Source: Dendrobium chrysotoxum | Taxonomy: Eukaryota > Streptophyta > Magnoliopsida > Asparagales > Orchidaceae | NCBI GenBank assembly: GCA_019925795.1 | Contig: CM034300.1 | Span: 51,690,873 to 51,754,872 of the forward strand | Direction: 5' to 3' | Length of the DNA stretch: 64,000 bases | Part shown: one piece after another, positions 11,409 to 22,959 of the stretch | Position numbering within the stretch: the first letter of the stretch is position 1 | Layout of the letters: each line of letters opens with the position of its first letter | Notes under the pieces: model-generated | The model's input: the letters and a program-made list of their open reading frames with translations, nothing else | What the model was told of the DNA's origin: nothing | Databases searched by the model: none | Made by a program: the position numbers and the translations under genes

Positions 11409-11535
11409 GGCTTCATTTGGGACAGCTTTTTTGCTTTCTTAAACAGCATTCTCATACAAAAATTTCTTGAATTAAAAATTTTTATACTAAAAGATCGTTT
11501 TAGAAAGTAATAAGAAAGCTGTCCCAAACGAAGCC
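11409..11535. mobile_element. Tourist-like MITE, copy 2
   Basis: A 127-bp element beginning GGCTTCATTTGGGACAGC and ending GCTGTCCCAAACGAAGCC, so the terminal inverted repeats match at all but one of 18 positions. It has a perfect TTA duplication (11406-11408 and 11536-11538). It sits one base plus the target duplication downstream of the stop codon of the small gene at 11120-11404. Confidence 0.9.
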
Positions 11536-11538
11536 TTA

Positions 11539-12160
11539 GGCTAAAGTTTAGATTTTGTTGGGGGTACTCTTTTTTATACTATTATGACTTTTTTAGGATA
11601 ATTTTCATACTTGTGTTCTCCCTTTTTAAAAAGTTTGTAAATATGGTTTTTATTTACTTTATTTTGTATCAAGAATTCAAATTATTTATACAATGATTAT
11701 TGAGTATCAAGAAGCATTATTTCAGTTTGTCATAGTTATCCGTTCTTTCTAATCACATATTTTTATTATTTCGATTTTTTTTTCAAAATAAAAATATTTT
11801 TTTATTGAGAGCATAAAAACTTGACTGTGATAATTTGTGAGGGCAGTGCAATGAGCACACCTTCGTTGGATATTTATCACAGAAAAATAATTTTTTATAA
11901 ACAAAAAATCACAACTCCTTAATATTTTCAAACTCACAAAAGTAAGTCGTTTTAGAAGCTTTGCTTCTCACTTGTTACAGAAACCTTAAGAGGATAGAGA
12001 TATTTATATATATTCAGAACTAATTCATAGCTCATTTTATTCGGTTTTCAAAGTGATCTTAACTTTTTTTTTATACACCTACTAAACTTAGCACATATAT
12101 TTTGTCACTTATGATACCTAACATTTGAATTTTCAGCATATTTTCTTTCAAAAAGTATAT
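11539..12160. other. AT-rich DNA, no gene seen
   Basis: No recognisable domain. It may include the 3' UTR and terminator of the small gene upstream. Confidence 0.5.
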
Positions 12161-12164
12161 TTTT

Positions 12165-12365
12165 TATACCTCCTCCCTTGAACTTGATTTGTTATGCCAA
12201 CAATTCTTTGTAGCTTCACAAAAAGTTTTATGTTTGAGTGGCTTAGTAAAGATGTCCGCTACTTGATATGCAAACATCACATACTTTAAATGCATTTCTT
12301 GCAACACAGTCTCTTATAAGGTGATAATAGGTGTTAATGTACCTCAATGGGCACCACTTGTTGAA
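12165..12365 (-). pseudogene. Ty1/copia RNase H relic
   Basis: On the minus strand the sequence reads INTYYHLIRDCVARN in one frame and then, after a frameshift, VADIFTKPLKHKTF and CEATKNCW. These are the conserved C-terminal block of copia RNase H (HID..HHFIRD ... ADIxTKxL). The residues after ADIFTK differ from the SIRE-like elements here, so it belongs to another copia lineage. It is cut off at about 12360, where the Athila-like LTR appears to start. Confidence 0.8.
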
Positions 12366-13918
12366 ATCCAGGAGCCTGACCTTCTGTTTTGGTTATTGGA
12401 AACATTATTGGATGTTTATTTCCTTATCACTTTGTTAAGTATAAATTTTGTATTATTTTATTATCTTAAAAATCAGTGAAAATGTGATGTTTTAGTTGAT
12501 GTTGTGTAAAAAAATGTTGAGGAAAAATGAAAAAAATTCATAAGTATTGAACCAGTGCCGCAGCGCTCCAACTACAAGCACCACAGGGTCTAAAATGCCT
12601 CAGTGACAAATCAGGGAGTCATAGTGCCGGAGCCTTCAGAAAAAATTACAAATAATTTAGTGCTTTAGAGGAGCCAAGGTTAGCATCATAGAATCAGAAA
12701 TCAACTCCGCAGTTCCTGAGTCTCAGGAATTTGAGCACTAGAGTGTCGAACATTAAAACACCACAATGTTGAATTACACATTCAAGCGCCACAGTGCTCA
12801 ACTTTTACAGCGCCGTGGCGAAGCAATTGGCGAAAGATGGAGCTGCATCGAATCAGTAGAGTGATGCACTAGTTCAACCAATAAATGCATCGAGTAAGTA
12901 CAGTGCCGCAGCGAATCAAGCCCAGCAATACTAAGGCACTAGTTCATTTCATAATGCTGCGATGCCACCATGTCAAGCGTCGTGACACCTGAGCCTATTT
13001 CTATACTTAGTATAAATAGTTTTTAGTTTGAGGTTTAAAGGGGTTCTATCAAAAATAGTGAGAAGTTGTACTTTTCTATAGTACCTCTTTAGAGTCAAGT
13101 CTAATGGAGGCTAGGTAAGAGTAAGATACTTTCTTTGAAGATCATAGCCAATCCTATTATGAGCAATCATACATTTGGAAGAGAAAGGAGTGAGAAAAGT
13201 ATATTTTTTGGGTTTTGGGCTAATATTGCATCTTCTTACTTTTCCTTGCTCTTTCCTTAATTTTATTTACTTTTCTTCCGCATCTTCTTTTTTGTGCAAG
13301 AAATGAAAATGTATTTGTTTTCTATCTTTATAATATATGGTTAATATCTGAGTTTTGGGCTAATATTGTGAACACATTAAAAGTACTAATATAGACTCTT
13401 GTGTCTTAGAGTAAAATTATTGATATTTTTAATATCTCTCATTCTTAATTTAATGCATAGAATGGTCATGTATGTAGTTAATATCTAATGTGATATATTG
13501 CCTCGACAGTGAATTATTGGAATGGAACGTTGGCATGCCTAGACATAGGATGTTAAACTTTCTAGGTTGTATGGAGAAATTAGAATTTTAGGAAGGCTAT
13601 AAACCTCCCTTTTCCCTCTAATAAGCTCGACAGAGATCTAGGGATGCATATGCTCTGATCAACCTCAATATTAAGAGTCTTATTTAAAAAAACTTTATTA
13701 TTTTATATATATTAGTCCAAAATATTTTTAATATATGGCATCTCATTTATCTTTTTGCATTTTCTCTATAAGTGGTAGAATCTAAAACCCTTGAGTTTTA
13801 TTCAGAATGATAAACCTTACATCTGTAGTAGACAATAGTAGTTTAATTTTAATCTAGCATAATACTTTCTTATTGGATTGACACTCTCTCAATCACTTTA
13901 TTACTTGATCGACACATA
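12360..13918 (+). repeat. Athila-like 5' LTR, left part
   Basis: This lies between the copia RNase H relic and the SIRE-like insertion. It contains a run of variants of a GCGCCGCAGTGC-like near-palindrome (about 12545-12990) that reappears in the same element's post-pol spacer (31040-31640). A TATA-like TATAAATAG (about 13011-13019) follows. The exact 5' end is unknown; TGTTGAAATCC at about 12359 is a candidate. Confidence 0.55.
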
Positions 13919-14224
13919 TGAAAGTTCGATAGGGATGTTAAGCCCTGATGAACTAGTCTCGAGGCTAACCAAGAGGGGGGTGAATTGGTTATTTAAAAAT
14001 TCAAGAGCAACAGCAAAAAATCTTTTCTATGATATACAGCGGAAACAAGTAAGTACTCAAACGAAAAGATTAAACACAAATTCCACCCAAGAAGATAATC
14101 ACAGAAAACTAAAGTGCAGAAAGTAATCAGAAAGAACACTCCAAATTTTTATAGTGGTTCGGTCAACTTGACCTACGTCCACTCCCCGGAGTCTCCCCTC
14201 CGGGTATTGCACTAACTCAAAGTG

Positions 14225-14395
14225 TCTCTCCTTTTGCTCCTACAGCAAGGCGGAGAAGCCTGTACAAAAATCTCCTTTCCACCGATACGGTGAGGTAGAG
14301 AACCCAAACTCCTTTTGCTTCCTCCTGAAGCAGGCAGAGAACCTCGGACTCCTTTCGCTTCCTCCTAAAGCGGGCAGAGAACCCCGGATCTTCTA
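14225..14395 (-). repeat. Tandem stem-loop modules in 3' LTR B
   Basis: Four units, read on the minus strand: GCTTT/GAAGC and GCTTC/GAAGC (both loop AGGAG), TCACC/GGTGG (loop GTATC), TTGCT/AGCAA (loop GTAGG). Each is preceded by TTCTC.RCC and followed by AAAGGAG or AAAGG. Confidence 0.85.
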
Positions 14396-14639
14396 GCGAA
14401 CGATCCTCTTACAAAGAACACCAACACGACGAAAGACGACGAGGGGAGAAGACGACTGTGATCCTTGCTCGCAGCAACCTTCGTGAACCCCTCATGAACT
14501 CCCCCTCACAAGATCCTCTCTCTCTCTCTCCCAAACTCTCTCTCTCTAGGATTTCTCATGAAAGGAATGTGGCAAAAGATTTTTCTTATTGAAAGAAAAA
14601 GATCTTTTCTAAAAAAGCTTTAAATTTGCCCTAAATCTC

Positions 14640-15320
14640 AACTGGTCGGCCTAGATCGTCCTGTACGATCAGTTCAAAATCAGTTGTTTCAACCTGGACG
14701 ATTTGGCTCTTCTGGACGATCAGTGGAAAAAGTTGTTCATATCGTCCCGTACGATTTTGCGATCGTCCGGGATGATTACTATAAATTTAAGAATTTCATC
14801 CAGAAGACCGCTCTGGTCATCCAGAGAAACTTGTCCTGGACGACCCAAAAATGACTTGATCGTCCAAGAGGATACAGATATCGTCCGGTACGATTAGTTC
14901 AAAATGTGCCCAAATCATCCTGAGCACCGCTCTGGACGTACAGCTGAAACACACTAGACGATCATGATTGTCCAGGCCGATCCTGCTATTGTCCAGGATG
15001 ATATGATCGTATCAATCAAGTATTAATTACTTTCCTTAATTACCAGACTAATTTAGGCATGATTATACTGGATCGTCCAGAACGATACACGGATCGTCCG
15101 GGACGATCAGACCAAATATCTAAAAATAAAAACTTGCCTAACTTGATCTGGCGGCTGAGAATTTCTAATTTGAGCATATCGTCCGGTACGATGTAGGAAT
15201 CATCCAGGATGATCTGCTTAATCAGACAGACTTAACTTAGTTGCTCTAATTAGGGTTTCTGTTTTTTACTTGATCGTCCAGGACGATGTCAATATCGCCC
15301 AGGATGATCTGAATAAAAAA
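14640..15320. repeat. ATCGTCC-n-GGACGAT palindrome array, 3' LTR B
   Basis: Roughly eighteen full or half copies of a 15-mer near-palindrome such as ATCGTCCGGGACGAT, spaced irregularly, 20-60 bp apart. Variants include ATCGTCCTGTACGAT and ATCATCCAGGATGAT. The block lies in the promoter-proximal half of the LTR. Confidence 0.9.
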
Positions 15321-15558
15321 TTAAATAGAAACTCTAATTCACTCAAGCTATCCCCCTGAGTGTGTGTGCAAGATTACTTAGCTAGGGGATCAGTTACATT
15401 ACAATTGACTCAAGAAAAAGAAAATAATACATTTAGACACACTTGGACTCGATCTTGAGTTGGCTTGAGTTGCTCTTGATATTTTGTGCCTGAAATGGGT
15501 TAGCTAAGAAAAACACAATAGAAACATGTTTGTCATCATCAAAACTAGATTTGTAATA

Positions 15559-15572
15559 ATCTTCCCCTTTTT
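15559..15572 (-). promoter_or_regulatory. Polypurine tract of element B
   Basis: On the minus strand AAAAAGGGGAAGAT abuts the 3' LTR, the standard position for the plus-strand primer. Confidence 0.85.
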
Positions 15573-15839
15573 GATGATGATAAACATATGTGCAGTAGTT
15601 TGAAAAATAAAAAAATTAGGAGATCGAGAAAATTTTTTTTCCCAAATTTCATTGAACAACTAGAGTACTACAGGAAACATAACTACAAAATATAACAAGA
15701 ATAAAAACTACTACACCTGAAATCAATAACAAAAGCTACTACAACTGACTCCCCCTTTTGACATCACAAAAAGGAGGAGGGCAAAGAGAAACACAGAAAC
15801 AACAGTACAAACAGAAAAAAATAGCTACAAAATATAACA

Positions 15840-16979
15840 CTAAAATGGAGGCGGATCCTGATCAGAAGGAGGAGGTGGCTGTGGTGGTGTGAAGTAACTG
15901 TGGATGGCGGTGAAGTGTGCTCCAATCCAAGAAATATCCTGGTCGTGCTGCTGTTGCTGCTGAGCAGCATAGTCAGTAAAGCGCTGTAGGTCCTCAGCGT
16001 GTCGCTGCTCCTGGGCAGCAACATAGGAGTCAAATCTGGCCTCCCACTGATCAAAGCGTTGCACCAGATGGTGAAAAGGAGAAGCGATGCGAAGGGGAGC
16101 AGGTGCATATAGTGCAGCAGGAACGTGAATAGCTTCTCCCTCTTCCTCCTCAACATCCGGGGAGGGCTCCGGATGTAGTCGGGTGCTGTGTAGGACATGG
16201 AATGAATTGTTTGTGAAGAAGAAAGGAGGAACATCAGGAGGGACTGGATATTACAGGTCATATTTGATTTCTAAGGCATATGCAATGATATGTCCTAAAG
16301 CTAGATTGGGGCGACGTCTATGACCCGTATCCCTAATAGTGGTGAGGTGCTCGATCTATCTGATAAGAAGGTCAGTGGCATTAAAGTCCCGGTGGGCCAG
16401 GATATAATATGTGGTCAGAGATAATAAGGGGGTGATGTGAATCTGATCCCCAGCCTTTGGGATGACGGAGGAATGAATGACGTGATGAATGGTCCGTGCA
16501 TCCTTAAGGAGGGAAGTGCAAGCATTGTCGTGGTAGGGTGCATTCGTATTTCGAAGAAAGTGATTGGCGACACTCCAATCATAGTCAGGGTCAGTAATAA
16601 GAGTGTGGATTTTTTCGCCAGTCACAGAAAGTTGAAGGATGTTATGAAAGTTCTAGGCTGTGAGTTCCACAGGACGTTGATTCACATATGAGCGGAGGGT
16701 GGAATAGTCAACAGAAATGCATAGATTGGCGAAGAAAACTTGAAGAAGTTCAAGACTAAATGAAAAGGCGAGGGTAAGGATGAAAGTGAGGGAGGTGTGT
16801 GCAAAAAGATCAAGAACAGGACAGGTAAGGGTGCAGGGGTTTACTATTTTTGGCTGGGTGATCCCCACCTCATGATAGCGCTCGAAGGCAGCCTAATTGG
16901 CTGCATTGGGAAAGCGGGGATCAACATTCCCCCATGAGGAACTCGCACCCTTTTGCCTAGAATGCTTCCCACCAACCAT
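15840..16979 (-). pseudogene. Envelope-like (post-pol) ORF of element B
   Basis: From ATG at 16979 one frame runs 380 codons to TAG at 15840-15842, interrupted by four stops: one after FPNAAN, one after RPVELTA, one before IEHLTTIRD, and a TAA in the DL.YP stretch where copy A has CAA. The N-terminal and middle parts (VGITQPKIV, a long hydrophobic F/L-rich stretch, VNQRPVELTA, NHFLRNTNAPYH) resemble what is annotated in other plants as a 'putative plant transposon protein' or envelope-like product. The C-terminal third is Q/H-rich (AAQQQQQHDQD) and ends in PPPPSDQ. There is no clear signal peptide, and a true envelope function is not established. Confidence 0.75.
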
Positions 16980-18884
16980 TAGAAAGCACAACTGAGGGAG
17001 AGTGGAAGGAGAAGTGTGAAAAAAACTGAAGGAATCGACTGTTTAAATAGAAGTCGATCGGATCGTCCCGTACGATTGCGAGATCGTCCAAGACGATATG
17101 AGCATTTATGACGGCCAGGATGATTGGCTAAAAAGGCGGTCGGATCGTCAAGGACTATCAGAGATCATCCAGGATGATTAGACACATGCGATCATCCCGA
17201 GGAGTCAAGCCGGACGACCGTTGACGAAAAGTATGGTCCCAGACGATTAGGTGGATCATCTAGGACGATGTGCAATAAGTGTGTCGGATGAGCTGAATTC
17301 AAATCGTCCGGCTGCTAACACGTGGATCATCCGGGATGATGTGGTGAATCGTCCAGGATGATGACCAATAATTGGCGCATGCTCCGTCGTACGATCAGAT
17401 CAGGAGGATATGGATCATATCATCAAGGATAATGTAAGGATCGTCTAAGACGATCACCAATAATTGGTGTTTCTCAGCCATTTGATCAGAGTGGGGACGA
17501 TTTTGAATTGATCGTCCAGGACGATGTTTGGATCATCCAGGACGAAGAAGATCATCCAGGACGATGTGAAGAAAAAAGGAAAAAGATGGAGGATGGAGAT
17601 GAATGATCGGGATCCTAAAAACATAACCAGTAAAAAGAAAAACAAAACCAAAGTAAATAAAACTTGAAACGAGAACACAAAAGTAACGATTTTTTTTATC
17701 AAGCTGCTTCAGTAAATCAAAATTTTTTCCTTGATTTTTTATCCAAAAACTAATAAGAAGACGATTGACAGCGCTAAAATCTTGAAAAAGTTGGAAAAAT
17801 CGACCTTCGTAACTCCCACCTCGGGCACCTTATGGATGCAAATCCCTTTCAAGATAAAAATTTAATTCAGAAGAAAAGAAATTAGATTCGAAAAGAGATC
17901 CTTTCAAGCCTCATTCCAGAAAAAATATCTGATATAATAGTGTTACAAAATAATAAATTAGAAATCAGTATTTTCAAACTCAAGCTTTTAAAAATATGAA
18001 GTGGCGCACGGATTTTTCTAAGATATTTAGCGATTTGAAAGGGAAGAAAGCTTTATTTGGGCTCATTTTGTGCCTCTTTTTCAATTTGTTTGGCGCTTTG
18101 CGCATCTTTTGATTTTTGATGCACTTTGTGTATCTTTTAGTTTAGCGATATTTCGCATCTTTTCAGCTTTGGGCTCATTTTGTGCCTCTTTCTCAATTTA
18201 TTTGGTGCACTGCGCATCTTTTGTAAGCTTTCTCTCTCTCAAAATCGTTAAAGCATCTCAGCTATAAAGTTACCTTCCAGACATAGGAGACGCTCTCCAT
18301 AATAAGGAAGAGTAATTCACAAAACAAAAACCATATGTCATATGATAAGTGCAATCACTTGGTTTAGAAAATCATAATAATGACTCAAGACTTTGAAAAC
18401 ACTATTCATATGAGGTAGATTACTGTAGGAAGATAAAATAAATCTCTATTTCAAAAACTAATATTTTAATTTTGAAGAAGATTTTTATCCAAAAGAAATA
18501 ATACACGAGTAAAGGAGTTAGAGGAAGAGAAACAATCATCAATATTTCTTCCCTTTAACAAATCCAGTGGAATCGATCACTGCTTACCAGCTTCAAAATA
18601 AAACAAGGTAAAACTCTCAGTTAGAAAACCAATTTATCAGAAGTAGCGAGCAGTGATCGAATTTTGAAACGCATAAAATAGTAGATAAAAGAGATGAACC
18701 AGTAAATAAAAATAGGTAGAAAATTACATCAACATAAATACTCAAATTAACCTAACACCTAGGTGAACACAGAAATGAGTAGAAGAAAAAATAAAAATAA
18801 CTGAAGGCAAATAATCAAATCAAACAGCTAACTAACAGAAACAGAATAAAACTCATAAAAATAAGGAATCAGCAGTCATCAGAA
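16980..18884. other. Post-pol spacer of element B
   Basis: No protein is readable. It holds about ten ATCGTCC/GGACGAT palindromes (17050-17570) and two copies of a phrase of about 55 bp with GGGCTCATTTTGTGCCTC and GCGCATCTTTT (18057-18116 and 18168-18222). The rest is A-rich. Confidence 0.7.
17050..17570. repeat. ATCGTCC palindrome array upstream of the envelope-like ORF
   Basis: The LTR palindrome motif recurs here, for example GATCGTCCAGGACGATG near 17510 and GATCATCCAGGACGA near 17523, just upstream of the envelope-like start codon on the minus strand. Confidence 0.85.
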
Positions 18885-21800
18885 TCAAGCATTTATATCA
18901 ATCACTCCTAATGTGGTCCTCAAAATGCTGAATGAGTCAAAGACCAGAGATTTAGTGAATATGTCAGCCAGCTGATTTTTAGTTGCTACATGATGTAGCT
19001 CAATGTCCCCTTTCGTAACATGGTCCCTAATGAAGTGATGTCTTATATCAATATGTTTGGTTCTAAAATATTGGATTAGATTCTTAGAGATGTAGATGGC
19101 ACTAGTATTATCACACATAACAGAAATTGTGCCCACAGGTAATCCTAAATCCAAGACTTGTTGCTTCAACCAAAGAACTTGGGCCACATAACTCCCTAAG
19201 GTAATGTACTCAGCTTCCACAGTGGAAAGTGCATCTGAGTTCTATTTTCTACTGGACCAGGAGACTAATGACTGTCCTATGAATTGACAAGTTCCAAAAG
19301 TACTCTTTTTATCCATCCTACACCCTATAAAGTCAGAATCAGAATATCCAATAATCTCAAAAGAGGTGTTGTTCCTAGGGTACCAGATTCCTAGGTTTAG
19401 AGTCCCTAAAAGATATCTAAGAATTCTCTTAACAGCAGTCAGGTGGGACTCTTTGGGATCAGCCTGAAACCTAGCACAAAGACAGACACTAAACATGATA
19501 TCTGGTCGGCTAGCGGTCAGGTAAAGCAGTGATCAAATTATTCCTCTATACTTCTTCTAATCAACATATTTTCCACTTGAATCCTTACCTAACTGAACAG
19601 AGGAGCTCATGGGAGTGTTGATTGGCTTGGCTTTGTCCATTTCATATTTCTTCAAAATATCCTTAGTGTATTTAGATTGATTGAGAAAGGTTCCATCATC
19701 CATTTGCCTTATGCTAAACCCCAAAAAGTAGGACAATTCTCCCCTCATACTCATCTCAAACTCCTTACTCATTATTTTAGAAAACTCATCACATAAATAT
19801 TTATCAGAAGATCCAAAAATTATATCATCAACATAGATCTGGACAATGAGTAAGTCATCCCCTATTCTCCTCAGAAAAAGAGTGGTGTCTACGCTCCCCT
19901 TAACAAATTCACTTTCTAATAGGAATGTGCTAAGCCTCTCATACTAAGCTCTGGGTGCCTGTTTCAATCCATATAAGGCATTTTTTAATTTATAAATATG
20001 ATTTGGATATTGGAAACTCTCAAAACCTGGGGGTTATTCTACAAAAATATCCTCTTTTATTACCCCATTTAAAAAGGCACTCTTGACATCCATTTGAAAC
20101 AACTTAAATCCCTTATAACAGGCAAAGGCTAGTAGCACTCTAATAGCTTCCAATCTAGCTACAGGGGCAAAGGTCTCCTCAAAATCAATTCCTTCAATCT
20201 GATTATACCCCTTAGCCACCAATCTTGCCTTATTCGTAACCACCACACCAGAATCATTCATCATATTCTTAAAGACCCACTTGGTCCCACAATACTTTGA
20301 TTTCTAGGTCTTTCTACTAACTCCCATACATCATTCCTTACAAATTGATTCAATTCTTCTTGCATAGCTAAGATCTAAAACTCATCCGAAAGGGCTTGAT
20401 TGATGTTGGTGGGTTTAGTCATTCAGATAAAGGCAGAGTGGTTTACTTCCTTCCTAAGTCCATGCCTAATCCTAACACCTTTAGAAGGGACTCCTAAGAT
20501 CAGTTCTTTAAGATGACTCGAAGAATATCTCCAATCTCTAGGCAGTGTGGTTTGAGGTTCTACCCTCTCCTCCATATTTGCATTTCCAACCCCTTGGGTA
20601 ATCTCTTCTACCTCTTCTTCATCCTCAACTCTAGTCACCTTAGGATCAGATTCATCAAACACCACATGAGTTGTCTCTTCCACCACCAAAGTCCTCTTAT
20701 TGAATACCCTAAAGGATTTCCCCACACTAGAATAGCCTAAGAACACTCCTTCATCAGATGTGGGGTCAAATTTTCCTAAGGATAATTTCCCGTTGTTCAG
20801 AATGAAAACCTTACAGCCAAAGACATGGAGGTGGGGCAGGTTTGGAGTTCTTCCCTTGATAATCTCATAAGGTGTCTTGTTCAGATTTGATCTCACATTC
20901 ATCCTATTCAGCACATAACAGGCAGTGTTCACCGCTTCAGCCCAAAAGTATTTTGAAAGTGAATACTCAGCAAGCATGGATCTAGCGGCTTCCACTAAGG
21001 TCCTGTTCTTCCTTTCAGCTACCCCGTTCTGCTGAGGGGTCCTTGGAGCTAAAAAATTATGACCAATCCCTTGCTCCTCACAGAAACTTCCAAACTTCAC
21101 ATTTTCAAACTCTCCACCATGATCACTATAAATAGTCAAGATCTCACAACCTAACTTCCTCTGAATCCAAGTGGAGAAGGACTTAAACTCATCAAATGAC
21201 TCAGATTTGGGTGACAAAAATTTAATCTAAGTGAACCTCGAGTAGTCATCTACAATCACAAACCCATAGACTTTCTCCCCTAAGCTGGCAGTGCTAATGG
21301 GTCCAAAAAGATCCATATGAAGGACTTCTAAAGGTCTAGAGGTGCTAATGTCCTTAACAATGTGAAAAGAGGACTGGACTTGCTTTCCTAACTAACAGGC
21401 ATCACACAGGTGGTCTTTAGTGAACTTAAGCTTGGGCACACCTCTAGCTAAGTCCTTTTGGGTGACTCTCCTAAGGGTTTTCATACTGGCATGACACAAT
21501 CTCCTATACCACAACCAAGACTCATCAACAGCAACTTTTAAGCAAATTGAATTTTTAGCTTTAATTCAACTTATATCCAGCTTATAGACATTGTTGATCC
21601 TTTGTCCCTACAAAACAACTTTGTCATTTTAGCTTAAAATGCAGCAAGTGGGTAGGAATTTGATGCTGTATCCTTTGTCACAAAGTTGACTGATGCTCAG
21701 CAAGTTGTGTTTCAGTCCATCTACAAGCAAAAAATTATCAATCATAAAACTCTTTGAATCACCAATTATACCTGAACCTACCACCCTCCTGGTGGTGTTA

Positions 21801-21950
21801 TCTCCAAGTGTAACCTTGCCTCCAGCCCTGGCCTCCAACAAAATGAACTGATTTGCATCTCCAGTCATGTGTCTAGAACATCCGTTGTCCAGGTTCCACA
21901 TGCTCTCACGAGGTCTTGTGTGAGAGCACACCTACAAAATCATCAAACGT
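18885..21950 (-). pseudogene. pol of element B (protease, integrase, RT, RNase H)
   Basis: Copia-order polyprotein in broken frames on the minus strand. Protease: LDNGCSRHMTGD near 21880 (family LDSG). GAG-pre-integrase HAS..TLRR and CDACQ near 21400-21500. Integrase core: VDDYSRFT, SDHGGEF, PQQNGVAERKNRTL, FWAEAVNTACY (21290-20900). RT: LVAKGYNQ, MDVKSAFLNG, LYGLKQAPRA, YVDDIIFGS (20230-19810). RNase H: GYSDSDFIGC, SWSSRK, EAEYITLGS, DNTSAIYISKN, HIDIRHHFIRDH, NQLADIFTK (19360-18950). It ends in TAA at 18885. Several TAG/TAA codons split it, for example after DIFVE and at PRA*Y, where W is expected. It encodes no full-length product as it stands. Confidence 0.92.
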
Positions 21951-22099
21951 TAGTTTTAGGAATCCAAACAGGTTTGGGTTCCTTCTTATGAAAAGAAGAA
22001 TGCAATGCATGTGTGCTGTGCTGTGAAACAGGCAATTTGGGCCTCCACACCCAATGTGTACTACAGTGAATAGTGCATGTGTGTGAACAGTACCTTGGT

Positions 22100-22919
22100 C
22101 CACTTCTAAAAGTTCTTGTGTTTCTTCCTTAGAAAGCTTTTGAATTGCCTAGTGATCAAGGCAACGTGATCGCTATCAGACCCGGAAGCACTAGTATCAC
22201 TCTCGTTGGCCTTCAGTGCCACTATTTTCTCCTTCTTCTTCTCATCTGCATCAAGCTGTCTTTGGTTCACCCCTTACTCATAAGCAATGAGTGATCCAAG
22301 TAAGCTATCAAAAGAGTAAGTATTCTAATCTTTAGATTCAATGATTGCAGTTATCTTAGCATCATATGAAGAAGGCAGACATCTAAGAATTTTATTCACT
22401 CTTTCGTAGTTTGTAAGTTCTCTACCTAAGGCATGCAAAGAAGTGACGATTTGAGTGAATCTCGTATACATTGTAGAAATGGTTTCAGTAGGTTTCATAA
22501 AAAAAAGTTCATAGTCACGAAGCAAAATGTTTAACCTAGATTGTTTGACTTCAGTTGTACCTTCATACGTGATGCACAATCTATCCCAGATTTTCTTACC
22601 AGTTGTACACATAGAGACATGCATGTAATCCTCAGATTTTAAAGCATAAAAAAAATAATTCAAATATTTGGCATTCAATTGTGCTAAGTCACGATCATTA
22701 AAAGTCCAATCAGTAAAGGGTAGTTCAGTTTTAACATTGTTAATCAACCTAAAAGGAGGTTCATATCTATTCTTAACAAGCATCCACATACGATAATCAA
22801 TTGATTGAAGAAAAGTGGACATGTGAGTTTTCTAAAAATCAAAAGGTATGTTATCAAATAATGGCAGTCGTGTAATTGAATAACCTTCAGCAGTATTACG
22901 ATTACCAAAGTTAGCCATG
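22100..22919 (-). pseudogene. gag of element B
   Basis: ATG at 22919 lies about 40 bp inside the primer site. The frame shows the copia gag (UBN2-type) order: RLPLFDN near the start, then FLQSIDYRMW, FTDWTFNDRDLAQLNAKYLNY, W.RLCITYEGT, VKQSRLNILLRDYELFFM, YTRFTQIV..L..LGR, VNKILRCLPSSYDAK and a stop-interrupted DSLLGSL. A stop occurs soon after the start (PFDF*) and another after AIIESKD. No CCHC zinc knuckle is visible before protease begins near 21930, so that part is deleted or degraded. Confidence 0.88.
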
Positions 22920-22959
22920 GATCAAATTCAAAAGTTTTTAAACTTAAATTTTGAATCCT

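Larger units (their letters stand above)
13919..15558 (-). repeat. 3' LTR of element B
   Basis: A 1640-bp direct repeat of 22974-24633. On the minus strand it ends ATCGAACTTTCA and begins TATTACAAATCTAG, so the terminal TG has become TA. Like the other copy it holds the palindrome block (about 14640-15320), CT-rich runs near 14517, hairpin modules (14225-14395) and GTGCAATACCC. Confidence 0.93.

Noticed and set aside
15764..16261. A 165-residue open frame on the minus strand overlapping the envelope-like ORF in another frame
   Set aside because: L/S-rich shadow. The frame shared with copy A and with the recognisable Q/H-rich tail is the other one (15840-16979).
15840..16979. True retroviral envelope gene
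   Set aside because: No clear signal peptide, cleavage site or single C-terminal membrane anchor; position after pol is the only argument, so I call it envelope-like.
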